Notes: generated by a model from the letters alone, not told the origin. Shown: positions 17,772 to 26,104, counted from the first letter of the stretch. The stretch: DNA of 58,047 nt from E44-bin88 sp034419075 (GCA_034419075.1 DAOULR010000013.1:1-58047); one strand, 5' to 3'. A program made the numbers and translations.

Positions 17772-18602
17772 CCAATGATTCGATGATTTCCGAACAGCCG
17801 CCATCGCGCAAATAACCAGCATGGTCGCCGATATTCTCAAACTTTCGCCCGACTATTTCGGAGCACTCTAATTTGAAATCGGTGCTTCTTATAAATCTAT
17901 CAACCGTATCGCTGGCCCTTGAATTGATGACCTTGTTACTAGCTCCTTCTTTGCGGCTGTTCATACCGTTAATCCATATTACGGCTCCCAAGGCACCACA
18001 GCCACCGCCGCTGAGGCCGATACCGCCGGCAAATCCCGCTGCCATTACCCTGTGCATGTCGGATGCGCCCATATTTTGGGCCAGCATTGCCGCGCAACTT
18101 ACCGGAGGGGAGGGAACTTCACTACGTTTTTCGGAAAGAGCGGTGTTTATCTCACTGAATGCTACCGAGGCATATTTAGCGGCCATGTTAAAGCAGCCTA
18201 TGGGCCCACCTTTTATAAAGAACTTTAGTATCTTCAGTATCTGCGTTTTCCCCTCAAGTTTAAATCGGTTATTTCGAGGCAATTAATACTGTGGTAGCGA
18301 GCACGGAAGGGTTCCACAAGCCTTTGCGCCGCCATGATGGCCGCAGTTTCAGCCTGCGGCCCCGGGCCATGAAGTCGATAGGCCTGAGCCCCTGCCGCTA
18401 GAGCCGCTCCCCAAAGCATTCCGCACTGATAGCCGTAGTTCGCTATTCCGCCCGCTAAGGGAGCGGCAGCATGTTCCTCGATTTCCAACGAGTGACCCAT
18501 AGCGTGATCAAGCACGCTGATAAGCGTTTCCGAGCACATTCCAGTCTTAAGGAAGGTACGCATTGTTCCTAACGATGATAGCTTACTTTTGGCTTTAGTC
18601 AT
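17764..18602 (-). pseudogene. C_GCAxxG_C_C-family redox protein, two-domain, split by a -1 frameshift
   Basis: Two overlapping frames together make one protein. The first, from ATG 18602 (GGAGA 4 nt upstream), runs MTKAKSK... through CSETLISVLDHAMGH and YGYQCGMLWGAALAAGAQAYRLHG to a stop at 18234. The second frame continues the family sequence (LKFFIKGGPIGCFNMAAKYA), then GFAGGIGLSGGGCGALGAVIW, the real GCAxxG-type motif, to a stop at 17764. The break is at a GGGGAAAA run near 18246-18253, where one extra base would restore a single ~280-aa protein. The family is named for Cys spacing and is proposed to be redox-active. A true pseudogene, programmed slippage or a sequencing error are all possible. 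Confidence 0.72.
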
Positions 18603-18671
18603 TATGTCTCCTTCGTTTTCCAAATTATGCGTATTTCTCCGAGGTTACTTTGGTTCGTCGATTTTAGCTGT

Positions 18672-18712
18672 AGTATAGCACAATATATCCCACCTTTAAG
18701 CTGTGCTATAAT
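18672..18712. promoter_or_regulatory. Mirror-image divergent extended -10 promoters (smpB and redox gene)
   Basis: On the plus strand TGTGCTATAAT (18702-18712, extended -10) sits 3 nt before the smpB ATG. On the minus strand TGTGCTATACT (18682-18672) faces the C_GCAxxG gene, with TTAAAG 16 bp upstream as a weak -35. The two 11-mers match at 10 positions and form an inverted repeat with a 19-nt spacer, so they could also serve as an operator. Confidence 0.6.
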
Positions 18713-18715
18713 TCA

Positions 18716-19174
18716 ATGGTGGCCATCAAGACAGTAGCTACCAACCGCAAGGCTTACCACAACTACCACATCGGCGAGAGCGTGGAAGCGGGAATCGCCC
18801 TGACTGGTACCGAGATAAAGTCGGTGCGGGCGGGGAGGATTAGCCTGGGCGATTCCTATATCCAGCCCGAGGGCGGTGAGCTCTGGCTGCAGAACGCCCA
18901 CATCGCCCGCTATGACGCCGCCAGCTACATGAGTCACGAACCGAGGCGAAAGCGCAAGCTGCTTTTGCACCGCAAACAGATCGACAGCCTGACCAATCAG
19001 GTGGTGGAGAGGGGTTTTACTTTGGTGCCCCTCAAGGTGTATATTAAAGATAGCCTGGCCAAGGTAGAAATAGCCCTGGCCAAGGGTAAGAAGCTCTACG
19101 ATAAGCGGGAGGCTATCGCCCGCCGTGACACCGATAGGGAGATGGAACGGGCGGTTAAGCGGAAGGTAAGGTAG
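18716..19174 (+). CDS. smpB: SsrA-binding protein SmpB
   Basis: Small RNA-binding OB-fold protein that brings tmRNA to stalled ribosomes. The sequence is canonical: TNRKAYHNYHIGESVEAGIALTGTEIKSVRAGRISLGDSY, then LWLQNAHIARYD, EPRRKRKLLLHRKQI, and a basic tail with GKKLYDKREAIARRDTDREM. At 152 aa it has the usual length. There is no Shine-Dalgarno sequence. The -10 TATAAT ends 3 nt before the ATG, so transcription would begin at the ATG or at the adjacent GTG (18719). Leaderless translation is likely, and the true start may be the GTG. tmRNA follows after 19 nt. Confidence 0.95.
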   Translation: MVAIKTVATNRKAYHNYHIGESVEAGIALTGTEIKSVRAGRISLGDSYIQPEGGELWLQNAHIARYDAASYMSHEPRRKRKLLLHRKQIDSLTNQVVERGFTLVPLKVYIKDSLAKVEIALAKGKKLYDKREAIARRDTDREMERAVKRKVR

Positions 19175-19193
19175 AGCTTTAACAATTGAATAG

Positions 19194-19547
19194 GGGGACG
19201 CGCGGGTTCGACAGGGGAGGTATGTTGCAGGATTGCAGGCTGAGGTGCCGTTGCCTCATTAAACAGGCGGCAAAAAACAACTGGCGAACCTGAATTCGCT
19301 TACGCAGCCTAACTAAATTAGGCGGCGCGCTCGCCCCATCTCTCCTCAATGGGTGGGGGTCGGGTGTCGAAAATTGAGGTGCCGCCGCCCCGACGTCGGT
19401 GAGGGTGTGCGAAAGATTTATCGACTGGCCCGCTTAAACTCGGTCGGTTGAGGTTATTCGGGCGAGATTAAAGAGCTGACTAAGCCTGTAGTATATCCTG
19501 GGCAGCTTCTTTTGGACGGGGAGTTCGACTCTCCCCCGTCTCCACCA
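19194..19547 (+). ncRNA. ssrA: Transfer-messenger RNA
   Basis: The 5' GGGGACG pairs with 3' CGTCTCC to form the tRNA-like acceptor stem, and the gene ends in an encoded CCA at 19547. A T-arm, GGGGAGTTCGACTCTCCCC-like, precedes it, and GCGGGTTCGACA follows the 5' stem. The tag frame reads GGC GAA CCT GAA TTC GCT TAC GCA GCC TAA at 19283-19312, giving GEPEFAYAA. Other frames end without the usual hydrophobic tail. The GExE start resembles the tag I recall from Dehalococcoides. The rest forms the pseudoknots. tmRNA with SmpB rescues stalled ribosomes and tags products for proteolysis. It is probably cotranscribed with smpB. Confidence 0.93.
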
Positions 19548-19556
19548 GAAAATTTT

Positions 19557-19590
19557 AAGGCGCTGGCTTTATAAAGCCAGCGCCTTCGTT
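19557..19590 (+). terminator. Terminator-like palindrome after tmRNA
   Basis: Positions 19557-19586 are a perfect 30-nt palindrome (AAGGCGCTGGCTTTA and its complement), starting 9 nt after the tmRNA CCA. The downstream T tract is weak (CGTTTAT), but the very stable hairpin also has TTTT upstream, so it could act on both strands, serving the convergent gene at 19621-20469 as well. Confidence 0.8.
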
Positions 19591-19620
19591 TATCTGACTA
19601 GCCTGATTAATAGCCTTGCC

Positions 19621-20469
19621 TCAATCTTCCCGCCAGTTCCAGTCCATCCCTCCTTTGAAAAAGCCGGCGTTCATTTCGTTGCTGATGAAGAGGTTGGCTT
19701 CGGGGAAGCGTTGTACCATGGCGTAGTAAAAGCCAGCCACATCGTCCGTTTCGGCCAGTACTTCATCGGTGGCGATAACGTATTCCTTGGTAAAATCAAA
19801 GGAGCTGTGGTCGAAGGGCATGCCCGGTTTCTGGTGGCCGGGAATGATTACCTTGGCGTCCAGTTTCTCCAGTCGCTCGATGTCGGCTACCCACTGCTTG
19901 CGTTCTTCCTCAGTAACCTCGCAGGTGAAGGGATGCGCCTGGTTGAAAAGGACATCGCTGCCGTAGAGGGTTTTTATGGAGGGAATCCAGACCGCCGTGT
20001 TGTATTTCATGTCCCCCATAACCTTGGGGATAATCTCGATGCGGTGTCCTTCCAACTCGAAGTGGTTATCGGCCAGGGGCTCGATTTTAGCCGTTTTGCG
20101 GGGGACGTTTATAGGGCCGATCACCTTTTCCCAGTGTTCGACTTTGCCGAAGAACTGCTTGTTGATGATACGGGCTTCCGAGGGAAGGGCGACAATACGG
20201 GCTTTGGGGAAGGCCTCGGCGATGGTGCCCAGCCCGAAGTAGTGGTCGGGGTGGGCGTGGGTGATATAAATCGTTTTCAGGATTTTGCCCGTCTCCAATA
20301 TTTCGGCAATAACCCGATGGGCATTCGACAGCGTCCACTGGGCATCGATAAGAACGGCGTCGGTCTTCCCGGTAACGATTACGGAGGCGACTTCAAAACC
20401 ACTTTCGTCGCTGAAAAAGGTTTTCGTGGCCAGTGCGTTCGGCCCGTGCGTGTTTAATCTGATTTCCAT
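19621..20469 (-). CDS. Metallo-beta-lactamase-fold hydrolase
   Basis: A 282-aa MBL-fold protein. The metal motif THAHPDHYFGLGTI (HxHxDH) is near residue 75, the bridging Asp is in LYGSDVLF, and VIIPGHQKPG gives the late His. The subgroup resembles quorum-quenching/SdsA-like or generic MBL hydrolases with a C-terminal helical extension (YVIATDEVLAETDDVAGFYYAM). The substrate cannot be named. I start at ATG 20469 with GGAGG 8 nt upstream; a TTG codon five residues earlier overlaps that site. It has no signal peptide, so it is cytoplasmic. Gene order suggests a stand-alone transcript. Confidence 0.85.
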   Translation of the reverse strand: MEIRLNTHGPNALATKTFFSDESGFEVASVIVTGKTDAVLIDAQWTLSNAHRVIAEILETGKILKTIYITHAHPDHYFGLGTIAEAFPKARIVALPSEARIINKQFFGKVEHWEKVIGPINVPRKTAKIEPLADNHFELEGHRIEIIPKVMGDMKYNTAVWIPSIKTLYGSDVLFNQAHPFTCEVTEEERKQWVADIERLEKLDAKVIIPGHQKPGMPFDHSSFDFTKEYVIATDEVLAETDDVAGFYYAMVQRFPEANLFISNEMNAGFFKGGMDWNWRED

Positions 20470-20540
20470 GGAATAGCCCTCCAAAACACATTTGGTTTAG
20501 TTTACCAAGCGGTGTTCCGAATTGCAAAAGGGCTTTTCCT

Positions 20541-21068
20541 TTAGACGCGGTGGAACTCCAGTATTTCCAGAGTTTTGGGCTTGGCTACGTCCCAGCAGAC
20601 GACTCTGTCAGCACGCTGGGTGAACTTGGCCACAATATCACCGTACGATTTGTAATTTCCTCTGCGCAGCTGGGCGTTGTCGAAGAAGGCGAGCCGCTGG
20701 CCGTCCTTGAAGGCACAGATGGTGTGGCTTTTGCGTAAGGGTCTCACCGCGGCGGAGACCAGCACCGGATTGAGGGAGGGGTCTAGGCGCTGAAGCAACT
20801 CGGCGGCAAGCACGGCGAACCCGTCGCAGTCGTCCTTTTTCTTGGCCCAAACCGTCTGCGGGTAACTGAGGGCGTCGTATAAGTGAAAGAAGCCGTCTGG
20901 AGTCCAGGTTATCTTCTTGAGGCAGTTCTGGATTTCCTGGAGGGAGTTTGCCTTGGGTAGTTCCTTTTTGAGGTAGCGCCACTCGCACAACCGTTGCCGC
21001 AGGCGGGACCAGGGATAACGCAGCCTTCTCATCCCGAAAGCAATAAAACAGTCCACCAATCCTATCAT
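20541..21068 (-). CDS. Transglutaminase-like cysteine peptidase-fold protein
   Basis: A 175-aa protein. KKDDCDGFAVLAAELL carries the catalytic Cys in the DCDGFA context of bacterial transglutaminase-like proteins. KSHTICAF supplies the His and LAFFDNAQLRRG the Asp, giving a plausible Cys-His-Asp triad in the right order and spacing. No signal peptide is clear, although the first 15 residues are hydrophobic (MIGLVDCFIAFGM). Members cut or cross-link peptides, but this subgroup has no known substrate. The stretch 21069-21262 after it holds no gene. Confidence 0.6.
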   Translation of the reverse strand: MIGLVDCFIAFGMRRLRYPWSRLRQRLCEWRYLKKELPKANSLQEIQNCLKKITWTPDGFFHLYDALSYPQTVWAKKKDDCDGFAVLAAELLQRLDPSLNPVLVSAAVRPLRKSHTICAFKDGQRLAFFDNAQLRRGNYKSYGDIVAKFTQRADRVVCWDVAKPKTLEILEFHRV

Positions 21069-21262
21069 CGGCCTCTAGCAGGGCACTACTGCCCTTAATT
21101 TATAGACATTTGGTCAAAAAGTCAATAGGTAGACGCCCTTTCCGTTAATAAGAATGATGACAGATGGCAGGGAAAATGCCGTGGTCGGGGAGTTAATGAG
21201 GGGCCCCTCCCACCACCCTATAAAAAATCGCCGAGATTCCTCGTCATCGTGTCTGAAAAGAC

Positions 21263-21291
21263 TTGTGATTATCGGGCGGCGAGAGTAAAAT
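21263..21291 (+). promoter_or_regulatory. purL promoter
   Basis: TTGTGA (21263-21268), a 17-bp spacer and TAAAAT (21286-21291). The predicted start, about 21298, lies downstream of the GTG at 21249, which otherwise could begin the purL frame. It supports the TTG at 21321, which has AAGGGGGG 4 nt upstream. Confidence 0.65.
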
Positions 21292-21320
21292 ATAGTCAGA
21301 AAGACCGTCAAGGGGGGTTA

Positions 21321-24176
21321 TTGTTCCGGGTTGAAGTCTCAGTAAAACCTGACCTTCCCGACCCTCGTGGGGAGGCACTTAAAGCCGATATCCGTGACCT
21401 CGGTATCGGCGGCGTCCAGCAAGTCAGGGTCAATAATGTCTATTTGCTGGAAGGGAAACTAACCCCCAAAGAACTGGAGCTAATCTGCTCTCAGCTACTG
21501 GCCGACCCCATCGTCGAAGCCTGTTCCACAGGAGAGTCTCCGCTTATCGCCCCGCAGGACGCCAAAGCCGTCGAAGTGGCTTATAACCCTGGCGTAATGG
21601 ACCCGGTGGAAGAGAGCGTGAGCAAGGGCATCCGCGACCTGGGGATAACCGCGCTCGATTCAGTGAAAACGGCCAAGCGCTATTACCTCTGGGGCAAGCT
21701 CTCCAACAGCGACATCGAGCTTATCTCCAACAAGTTGCTGGTCAACAGCGTCATTCAGCACGTGGTTACCGATGGCGAAAAGGCGTCGTTGCCCTCCGCC
21801 GACTATGAATTCTCCCGAGTAGAGGTCGAGCTGCTCGGTCTCGACGACGGCGGCTTGACCAAATTGGGGCGAGAAAAGCTGGAGCTGAACCTGCACGAGA
21901 TGAGGCAGATTCAGGGCTATTTTAAGAAACTGGGACGCAACCCCACCGACGTTGAGCTGGAGACGTTGTCACAGACCTGGTCGGAGCACTGCAAGCACAA
22001 GACCTTCAACTCCCGCATAAAATTGGGAGACGAGGTCATCGACAACCTGCTCAAGAGCACCATCATGCGGGTGACCAGAGAACTAAACAAGCCCTGGTGT
22101 CTTTCCACCTTTAAGGATAACTCCGGTGTCATTGATTTCGACGGGCGATATGCCCTCTGCTTTAAAGTAGAGACGCATAACCACCCCTCGGCAATAGAGC
22201 CCTACGGTGGGGCTTCAACGGGGTTGGGTGGCGTCATTCGTGACCCACTGGGCACGGGGCTGGGCTCGAAGCCAATCGCCAGCACCGATGTCTTCTGCTT
22301 CGCCCCGCCCGATTTCCCCCATAATAAACTGCCCGCAGGCGTGCTGCACCCCCGCCGCATTTTGAAGGGAGTGCGGGCGGGCGTCGCCGACTACGGCAAC
22401 CGCCTGGGTATACCCACCCTTAACGGGGCCATACTCTTCGACGAGCGTTATCTGGGCAACCCCATCGTCCTCTGCGGCACCGTAGGACTAATGCCAAAGA
22501 CCGCGGCTCAGATGGGGCGCCAGAAGCCCGGCGACAAGGTGGTGGTGGTGGGGGGCAAGACGGGGCGAGACGGCATCCACGGAGTAACCTTCGCCTCGGC
22601 GCTGCTGACCGGGGAATCAGAGGAAGTATCAGCCAGCTCGGTGCAGATTGGCGACCCCATCACCGAGAAGAAGATGATTGATGTCCTGCTCAAAGCACGT
22701 GACAAGGGGCTCTACCGTCGCATCACCGACTGCGGCGGCGGTGGACTATCGTCAGCCGTCGGCGAGATGGCCGAAGAAACGGGGGTTAGGGTAGATTTGG
22801 AAAAAGTGCCCCTGAAATACTCTGGGCTTTCCTATAGAGAGATATGGCTCTCAGAGTCTCAGGAGAGGATGCTGCTAGCGGTGCCCCCGGAGTGCGTTGA
22901 AGAACTGATTTCGCTCTTTAGCAGCGAAGACGTCGAAGCCACCGTAATCGGCCAGTTCACTGACGACAAAAAGCTGCGGCTTTTCTATCAGAACAACCCT
23001 GTGGGCGAGATGGACATGGAGTTCTTGCACCACGGGCTGCCGCAGTCGGAAAGATTGGCGGAGTGGGCACTGCCGCGCCATGGCGAGCCCAGCTTCGACT
23101 CGCCGTCGGACTTAAGCGGTGACCTGAAGAGAATCCTGGGTTCCTGGAACGTCTGCAGCAAGGAGTGGGTCATCCGCCAGTATGACCACGAGGTGCAGGG
23201 AGGTAGCGTGCTTAAACCCCTGGTGGGCGTGGCCAACGACGGGCCCGGCGACGCGGCCATTATCCGCCCCGTGCTTGATTCCGATATGGGAGTGATTATC
23301 GCCAACGGCATTAACCCCCGCTACGGCGACATCGACCCATACTGGATGGCGGCTTCGGCGGTGGACGAGGCCTTAAGGCAGATTATCGCCGTTGGCGGCA
23401 ATCTCAAGAAGGTGGCGCTTTTGGACAACTTCAACTGGGGCAATCCGGAAAAGCCCGATAGGTTGGGTGGGCTGGTGCGGGCGGCGCAGGGCTGCTACCG
23501 CGCCGCGCTGGACTACGGGACGCCCTTTATCTCGGGTAAAGACAGCCTCTACAACGAGTACGAGACGGAGAAGGAGAGCATCTGTGTTCCGCCGACTCTG
23601 CTCATCTCGGCGATGGCGGTTATGCTGGACGTCAGCAAAGCAGTATCCATGGACGCTAAGAAGGCGGGCGACCTACTTTATATAATAGGTATGACCTATA
23701 ACGAGCTGGGCGGCTCTCACTATTACGCTGTGCGGGGGGCGGTAGGCAACCGCGTGCCCCAGGTCAACCCTAGGCGGGGCAAGAAGCTGATGGACGCTCT
23801 CAGCGCCACCATGGACAAGGGGCTGGTGAAGGCCTGCCACGACTTGAGCGAGGGGGGAATTGGGGTGGCGGCGGCGGAGATGAGCTTTGCCGGCGGTATA
23901 GGAATAACGTTCGATTTAAATAGAGTACCTCTGGGCGAGAATATCAACCGCAACGACACTATCCTCTTCTCCGAGTCCAACACCCGCTTCTTGGTCGAGG
24001 TAGCACCCGAGGACGCCAAACGCTTCGAGGAGGCGATGGGTGAAACGGTCTACGCTCGTATCGGTGAGTTTAATAAATCTGACAAGCTCGAAATCTACGG
24101 CATAGGTGGGGAGAAAGTGGTTTCGGCTAGTTTATCCGAACTGAAGGAGGCTTGGCAGAAGCCGTTACGCTGGTGA
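21321..24176 (+). CDS. purL: Phosphoribosylformylglycinamidine synthase: PurS-PurS-PurL fusion
   Basis: Makes FGAM from FGAR, ATP and glutamine-derived ammonia in purine synthesis. From the TTG start (951 aa) the first ~75 residues are a PurS domain (FRVEVSVKPDLPDPRGEALK). A second PurS-like domain follows (VEVAYNPGVMDPVEESVSKGIRDLG). Then comes the small-type PurL body, with SQTWSEHCKHKTFNS, GVIDFDGRYALCFKVETHNHPS, PYGGASTGLGGVIRD and ISGKDSLYNEY. The frame is open to a GTG at 21249, but promoter and ribosome-binding site favour 21321. Fusing both PurS copies replaces the separate purS gene. purQ follows 4 nt later. Confidence 0.94.
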   Translation: MFRVEVSVKPDLPDPRGEALKADIRDLGIGGVQQVRVNNVYLLEGKLTPKELELICSQLLADPIVEACSTGESPLIAPQDAKAVEVAYNPGVMDPVEESVSKGIRDLGITALDSVKTAKRYYLWGKLSNSDIELISNKLLVNSVIQHVVTDGEKASLPSADYEFSRVEVELLGLDDGGLTKLGREKLELNLHEMRQIQGYFKKLGRNPTDVELETLSQTWSEHCKHKTFNSRIKLGDEVIDNLLKSTIMRVTRELNKPWCLSTFKDNSGVIDFDGRYALCFKVETHNHPSAIEPYGGASTGLGGVIRDPLGTGLGSKPIASTDVFCFAPPDFPHNKLPAGVLHPRRILKGVRAGVADYGNRLGIPTLNGAILFDERYLGNPIVLCGTVGLMPKTAAQMGRQKPGDKVVVVGGKTGRDGIHGVTFASALLTGESEEVSASSVQIGDPITEKKMIDVLLKARDKGLYRRITDCGGGGLSSAVGEMAEETGVRVDLEKVPLKYSGLSYREIWLSESQERMLLAVPPECVEELISLFSSEDVEATVIGQFTDDKKLRLFYQNNPVGEMDMEFLHHGLPQSERLAEWALPRHGEPSFDSPSDLSGDLKRILGSWNVCSKEWVIRQYDHEVQGGSVLKPLVGVANDGPGDAAIIRPVLDSDMGVIIANGINPRYGDIDPYWMAASAVDEALRQIIAVGGNLKKVALLDNFNWGNPEKPDRLGGLVRAAQGCYRAALDYGTPFISGKDSLYNEYETEKESICVPPTLLISAMAVMLDVSKAVSMDAKKAGDLLYIIGMTYNELGGSHYYAVRGAVGNRVPQVNPRRGKKLMDALSATMDKGLVKACHDLSEGGIGVAAAEMSFAGGIGITFDLNRVPLGENINRNDTILFSESNTRFLVEVAPEDAKRFEEAMGETVYARIGEFNKSDKLEIYGIGGEKVVSASLSELKEAWQKPLRW

Positions 24177-24180
24177 GAAT

Positions 24181-24948
24181 ATGGCTAAGGTAAGAACACT
24201 AATCTTAAGAGCGCCGGGAACGAACTGTGATGTTGAAACCGCCTTCGCCTTCGAGCAGGCGGGGGCCGAGGTAAGCTCGGCGCACGTCAACGAGCTGGTC
24301 AGGAAAGATAAGCGCATCAGCGACTACCAGATATTGGTCTTTCCCGGTGGCTTTACCTACGGCGACGATATCTCGGCGGGCAAGATACTGGCTAACGAGC
24401 TTAAACTAAAGCTGGGAGATGACATCCAGAAATTCGTGGGGGGTGGGGGCTTGATACTGGGGGTTTGCAACGGCTTTCAGGTCCTGGTCAAGGCAGGCAT
24501 ACTGCCTCAACCGGACAACGTCAGCCAGAAGCTGACGCTGGCTAATAACGATTCCAGCCGCTTTGAGTGCCGCTGGGTCTACCTGAGCGTTGATAAGCAG
24601 AGCCCCTGTGTCTTTACTAAAGGTATAAATTCCCTCTACCTGCCCATAGCCCACGGCGAGGGTAAGGTCATGGCCGAGCCGAAGGCTTTGGCGGGCTTAA
24701 AGGTGGTGCTGCGCTACGCCGATAAGGAGGGTAGGGTCAGCGCTGACTATCCCTATAACCCCAACGGCTCGGCGGACAGTATCGCCGGCATTTGCGATAG
24801 CTCCGGGCGTATCTTCGCCCTGATGCCCCACCCCGAGAGGTTTTTGCGCTGGACGCAGCACCCGCGCTGGTTCAGGGAGGCAAAACGGGAGTGGGGGGAC
24901 GGTTTCGGCATCTTCAAAAACGCCGTAGAGTGGGTCAAGAGTGCCTGA
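24181..24948 (+). CDS. purQ: Phosphoribosylformylglycinamidine synthase, glutaminase subunit
   Basis: Class I glutamine amidotransferase that supplies ammonia to PurL. Motifs: APGTNCDVETAFAFEQAGAEV at the N-terminus, FPGGFTYGDDISAGKILA, nucleophile Cys in LILGVCNGFQVLVKAG, and the catalytic His/Glu region FALMPHPERFL. A HGEGK motif is also present. At 255 aa it is slightly longer than the Bacillus form. It follows purL by 4 nt and overlaps the next gene by 8 nt, so the three are one operon. Confidence 0.95.
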   Translation: MAKVRTLILRAPGTNCDVETAFAFEQAGAEVSSAHVNELVRKDKRISDYQILVFPGGFTYGDDISAGKILANELKLKLGDDIQKFVGGGGLILGVCNGFQVLVKAGILPQPDNVSQKLTLANNDSSRFECRWVYLSVDKQSPCVFTKGINSLYLPIAHGEGKVMAEPKALAGLKVVLRYADKEGRVSADYPYNPNGSADSIAGICDSSGRIFALMPHPERFLRWTQHPRWFREAKREWGDGFGIFKNAVEWVKSA

Positions 24949-25606
24949 AAAGACCTACCTCGCCTCCTGGAGCGGGGGCAAAGACGGCTGCTTCGCCTGT
25001 TACCGGGCGCTGGCTCAGGGCTACAAAATCTCTCACCTGGTCAACTGCGTGGCTAAAGAATACCAGCGGGTCAACTTTCACGGCACGGAAACGCGCCTGG
25101 TTCAACTGCAGGGCGAAGCCATCGGCATACCCGTCTTTCAGAAGGAGACCACCTTCGGCAACTATACGGAGGACTTTAAGGGCGCCATTCGAGCCCTGCT
25201 GCCCGAAGGCATAAAGGGGATGGTCTTCGGCGATATCTACAACGCCCAGCACCTGGCCTGGGTGGAGGGAGTCTGCGCCGAGCTGGGCATAGAAGCCGTT
25301 GAGCCTTTGTGGGGTGAGAGCACGGATGAAGTCATTGACCAGTTCCTCGGTGCCGGCTTTAAAGCCGTTATCGTCGCCGCCGATGCCAAGCTCATTGACG
25401 AGGAGTGGTTGGGGAGGGTGGTGGACGGTGGTTTTATCGATTACCTTAAGTCAAAGGCTATCGACCCCTGCGGTGAGAGCGGGGAGTACCATACCGTGGT
25501 CGTCGATGGGCCCCTGTTCAAGCGGAAGATAGAGATAACCGAGAGCCGAACCATAAAGCGGGACGGCTACTGGTTTCTCGATACACTGAAATACCACCTC
25601 GTTTGA
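24941..25606 (+). CDS. Dph6-like PP-loop ATPase (ATP_bind_4/DUF71)
   Basis: A 221-aa protein with the adenylation loop SWSGGKDGCFACYRAL (SGGKDS-type with G in the last position) at residues 9-24, followed by GMVFGDIYNAQHLAWVEGVC and the C-terminal family signature DPCGESGEYHTVVVDGPLF (G-E-x-G-E-[FY]-[HE]-T). Eukaryotic and archaeal relatives ligate ammonia to diphthine on EF-2, but bacteria lack diphthamide, so the bacterial substrate is unknown. GTG start overlaps purQ by 8 nt (GTGCCTGA). An amide-forming role near purine synthesis is possible but unproven. Confidence 0.85.
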   Translation: MPEKTYLASWSGGKDGCFACYRALAQGYKISHLVNCVAKEYQRVNFHGTETRLVQLQGEAIGIPVFQKETTFGNYTEDFKGAIRALLPEGIKGMVFGDIYNAQHLAWVEGVCAELGIEAVEPLWGESTDEVIDQFLGAGFKAVIVAADAKLIDEEWLGRVVDGGFIDYLKSKAIDPCGESGEYHTVVVDGPLFKRKIEITESRTIKRDGYWFLDTLKYHLV

Positions 25607-25637
25607 TGTCACCCCGACTTAGTGAGTAGGGCGCTGC

Positions 25638-25667
25638 TTGACAAAAGCGTTGTATCGCTTGTAATAT
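25638..25667 (+). promoter_or_regulatory. Promoter of the ModE-type regulator gene
   Basis: Perfect -35 TTGACA (25638-25643), 18-bp spacer, TAATAT (25662-25667). An overlapping TATAAC at 25665-25670 is the alternative -10. The ATG at 25679 is close to the expected transcription start, with AAAGGA between, so the leader is very short. Confidence 0.6.
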
Positions 25668-25678
25668 AACAAAGGATT

Positions 25679-26059
25679 ATGAGCGAGATACCGAGGTTCA
25701 GGCCCAAAAAGACGGAGCACTTTTCCCGCCACCCCGCCCCGGGAGAACGGGTGAGGGGCCGAATATGGCTGGAGCGTGACGGCGAGCTCTATATGGGGTG
25801 GGGGAGGGCCATGCTCCTGGAGAGGATCGATAAGTACGGCTCAATCTCCGCTGCTGCCCGTTCCATGAAGCTGGGCTACCGCAACGCCTGGCTCTGGGTA
25901 GAGTCGGCCAACCGCCTGGCGTCTTCGCCGCTGGTGGAGAAGATGGTCGGCGGGACGGGGGGAGGCTATGCCCGCCTGACCGCGGAAGGACGTAAGGCGG
26001 TCAGGGAATACAAGGCACTGCGAGCTAAGTTCGAAGACTTTATCGAGCAGGTTGCCTGA
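25679..26059 (+). CDS. ModE-type molybdate/tungstate-responsive winged-helix regulator (DNA-binding domain only)
   Basis: A 126-aa protein with the N-terminal ModE domain: RGRIWLERDGELYMGWGRAMLLERIDKYGSISAAARSMKLGYRNAWLWVE, a LysR-like winged helix, then the typical GGTGGGYARLTAEGRKAVREY wing. It lacks the C-terminal TOBE/MoP metal-binding domains of E. coli ModE, so ligand sensing must occur elsewhere or by another means. A ModE-like operator lies 14-37 nt after its stop, ahead of an ABC importer, so it most likely controls that importer. Confidence 0.83.
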   Translation: MSEIPRFRPKKTEHFSRHPAPGERVRGRIWLERDGELYMGWGRAMLLERIDKYGSISAAARSMKLGYRNAWLWVESANRLASSPLVEKMVGGTGGGYARLTAEGRKAVREYKALRAKFEDFIEQVA

Positions 26060-26064
26060 TTTTT

Positions 26065-26104
26065 TTGTCAGACGCTATATCTAAGGCGATATAGTCAGTC
26101 TGAC
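26065..26104 (+). promoter_or_regulatory. ModE-like operator and promoter of the ABC importer
   Basis: CGCTATAT (26073-26080) and ATATAGTC (26089-26096) are near-inverted halves (core CTATATC-6-GATATAG), close to the ModE consensus CGTTATAT...ATATAACG. Outer arms GTCAGAC (26067-26073) and GTCTGAC (26098-26104) are also perfectly inverted. TTGTCA at 26065-26070 can act as -35, with GATATA or ATATAG 17-18 bp later as -10, so bound regulator would cover the -10 box. Confidence 0.65.

Noticed and set aside
17764..18602. Two independent genes
   Set aside because: The two frames continue one family alignment and the second has no ribosome site; a single frameshift explains both.
19271..19312. Alternative tmRNA tag frames starting at GCA or GGC near 19268
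   Set aside because: They give either an early stop or a tail without hydrophobic residues; GEPEFAYAA has the expected ending.
19711..20457. Plus-strand open frame of 248 codons opposite the MBL-fold gene
   Set aside because: The minus-strand gene has the HxHxDH motif and a ribosome site; the plus frame is its shadow.
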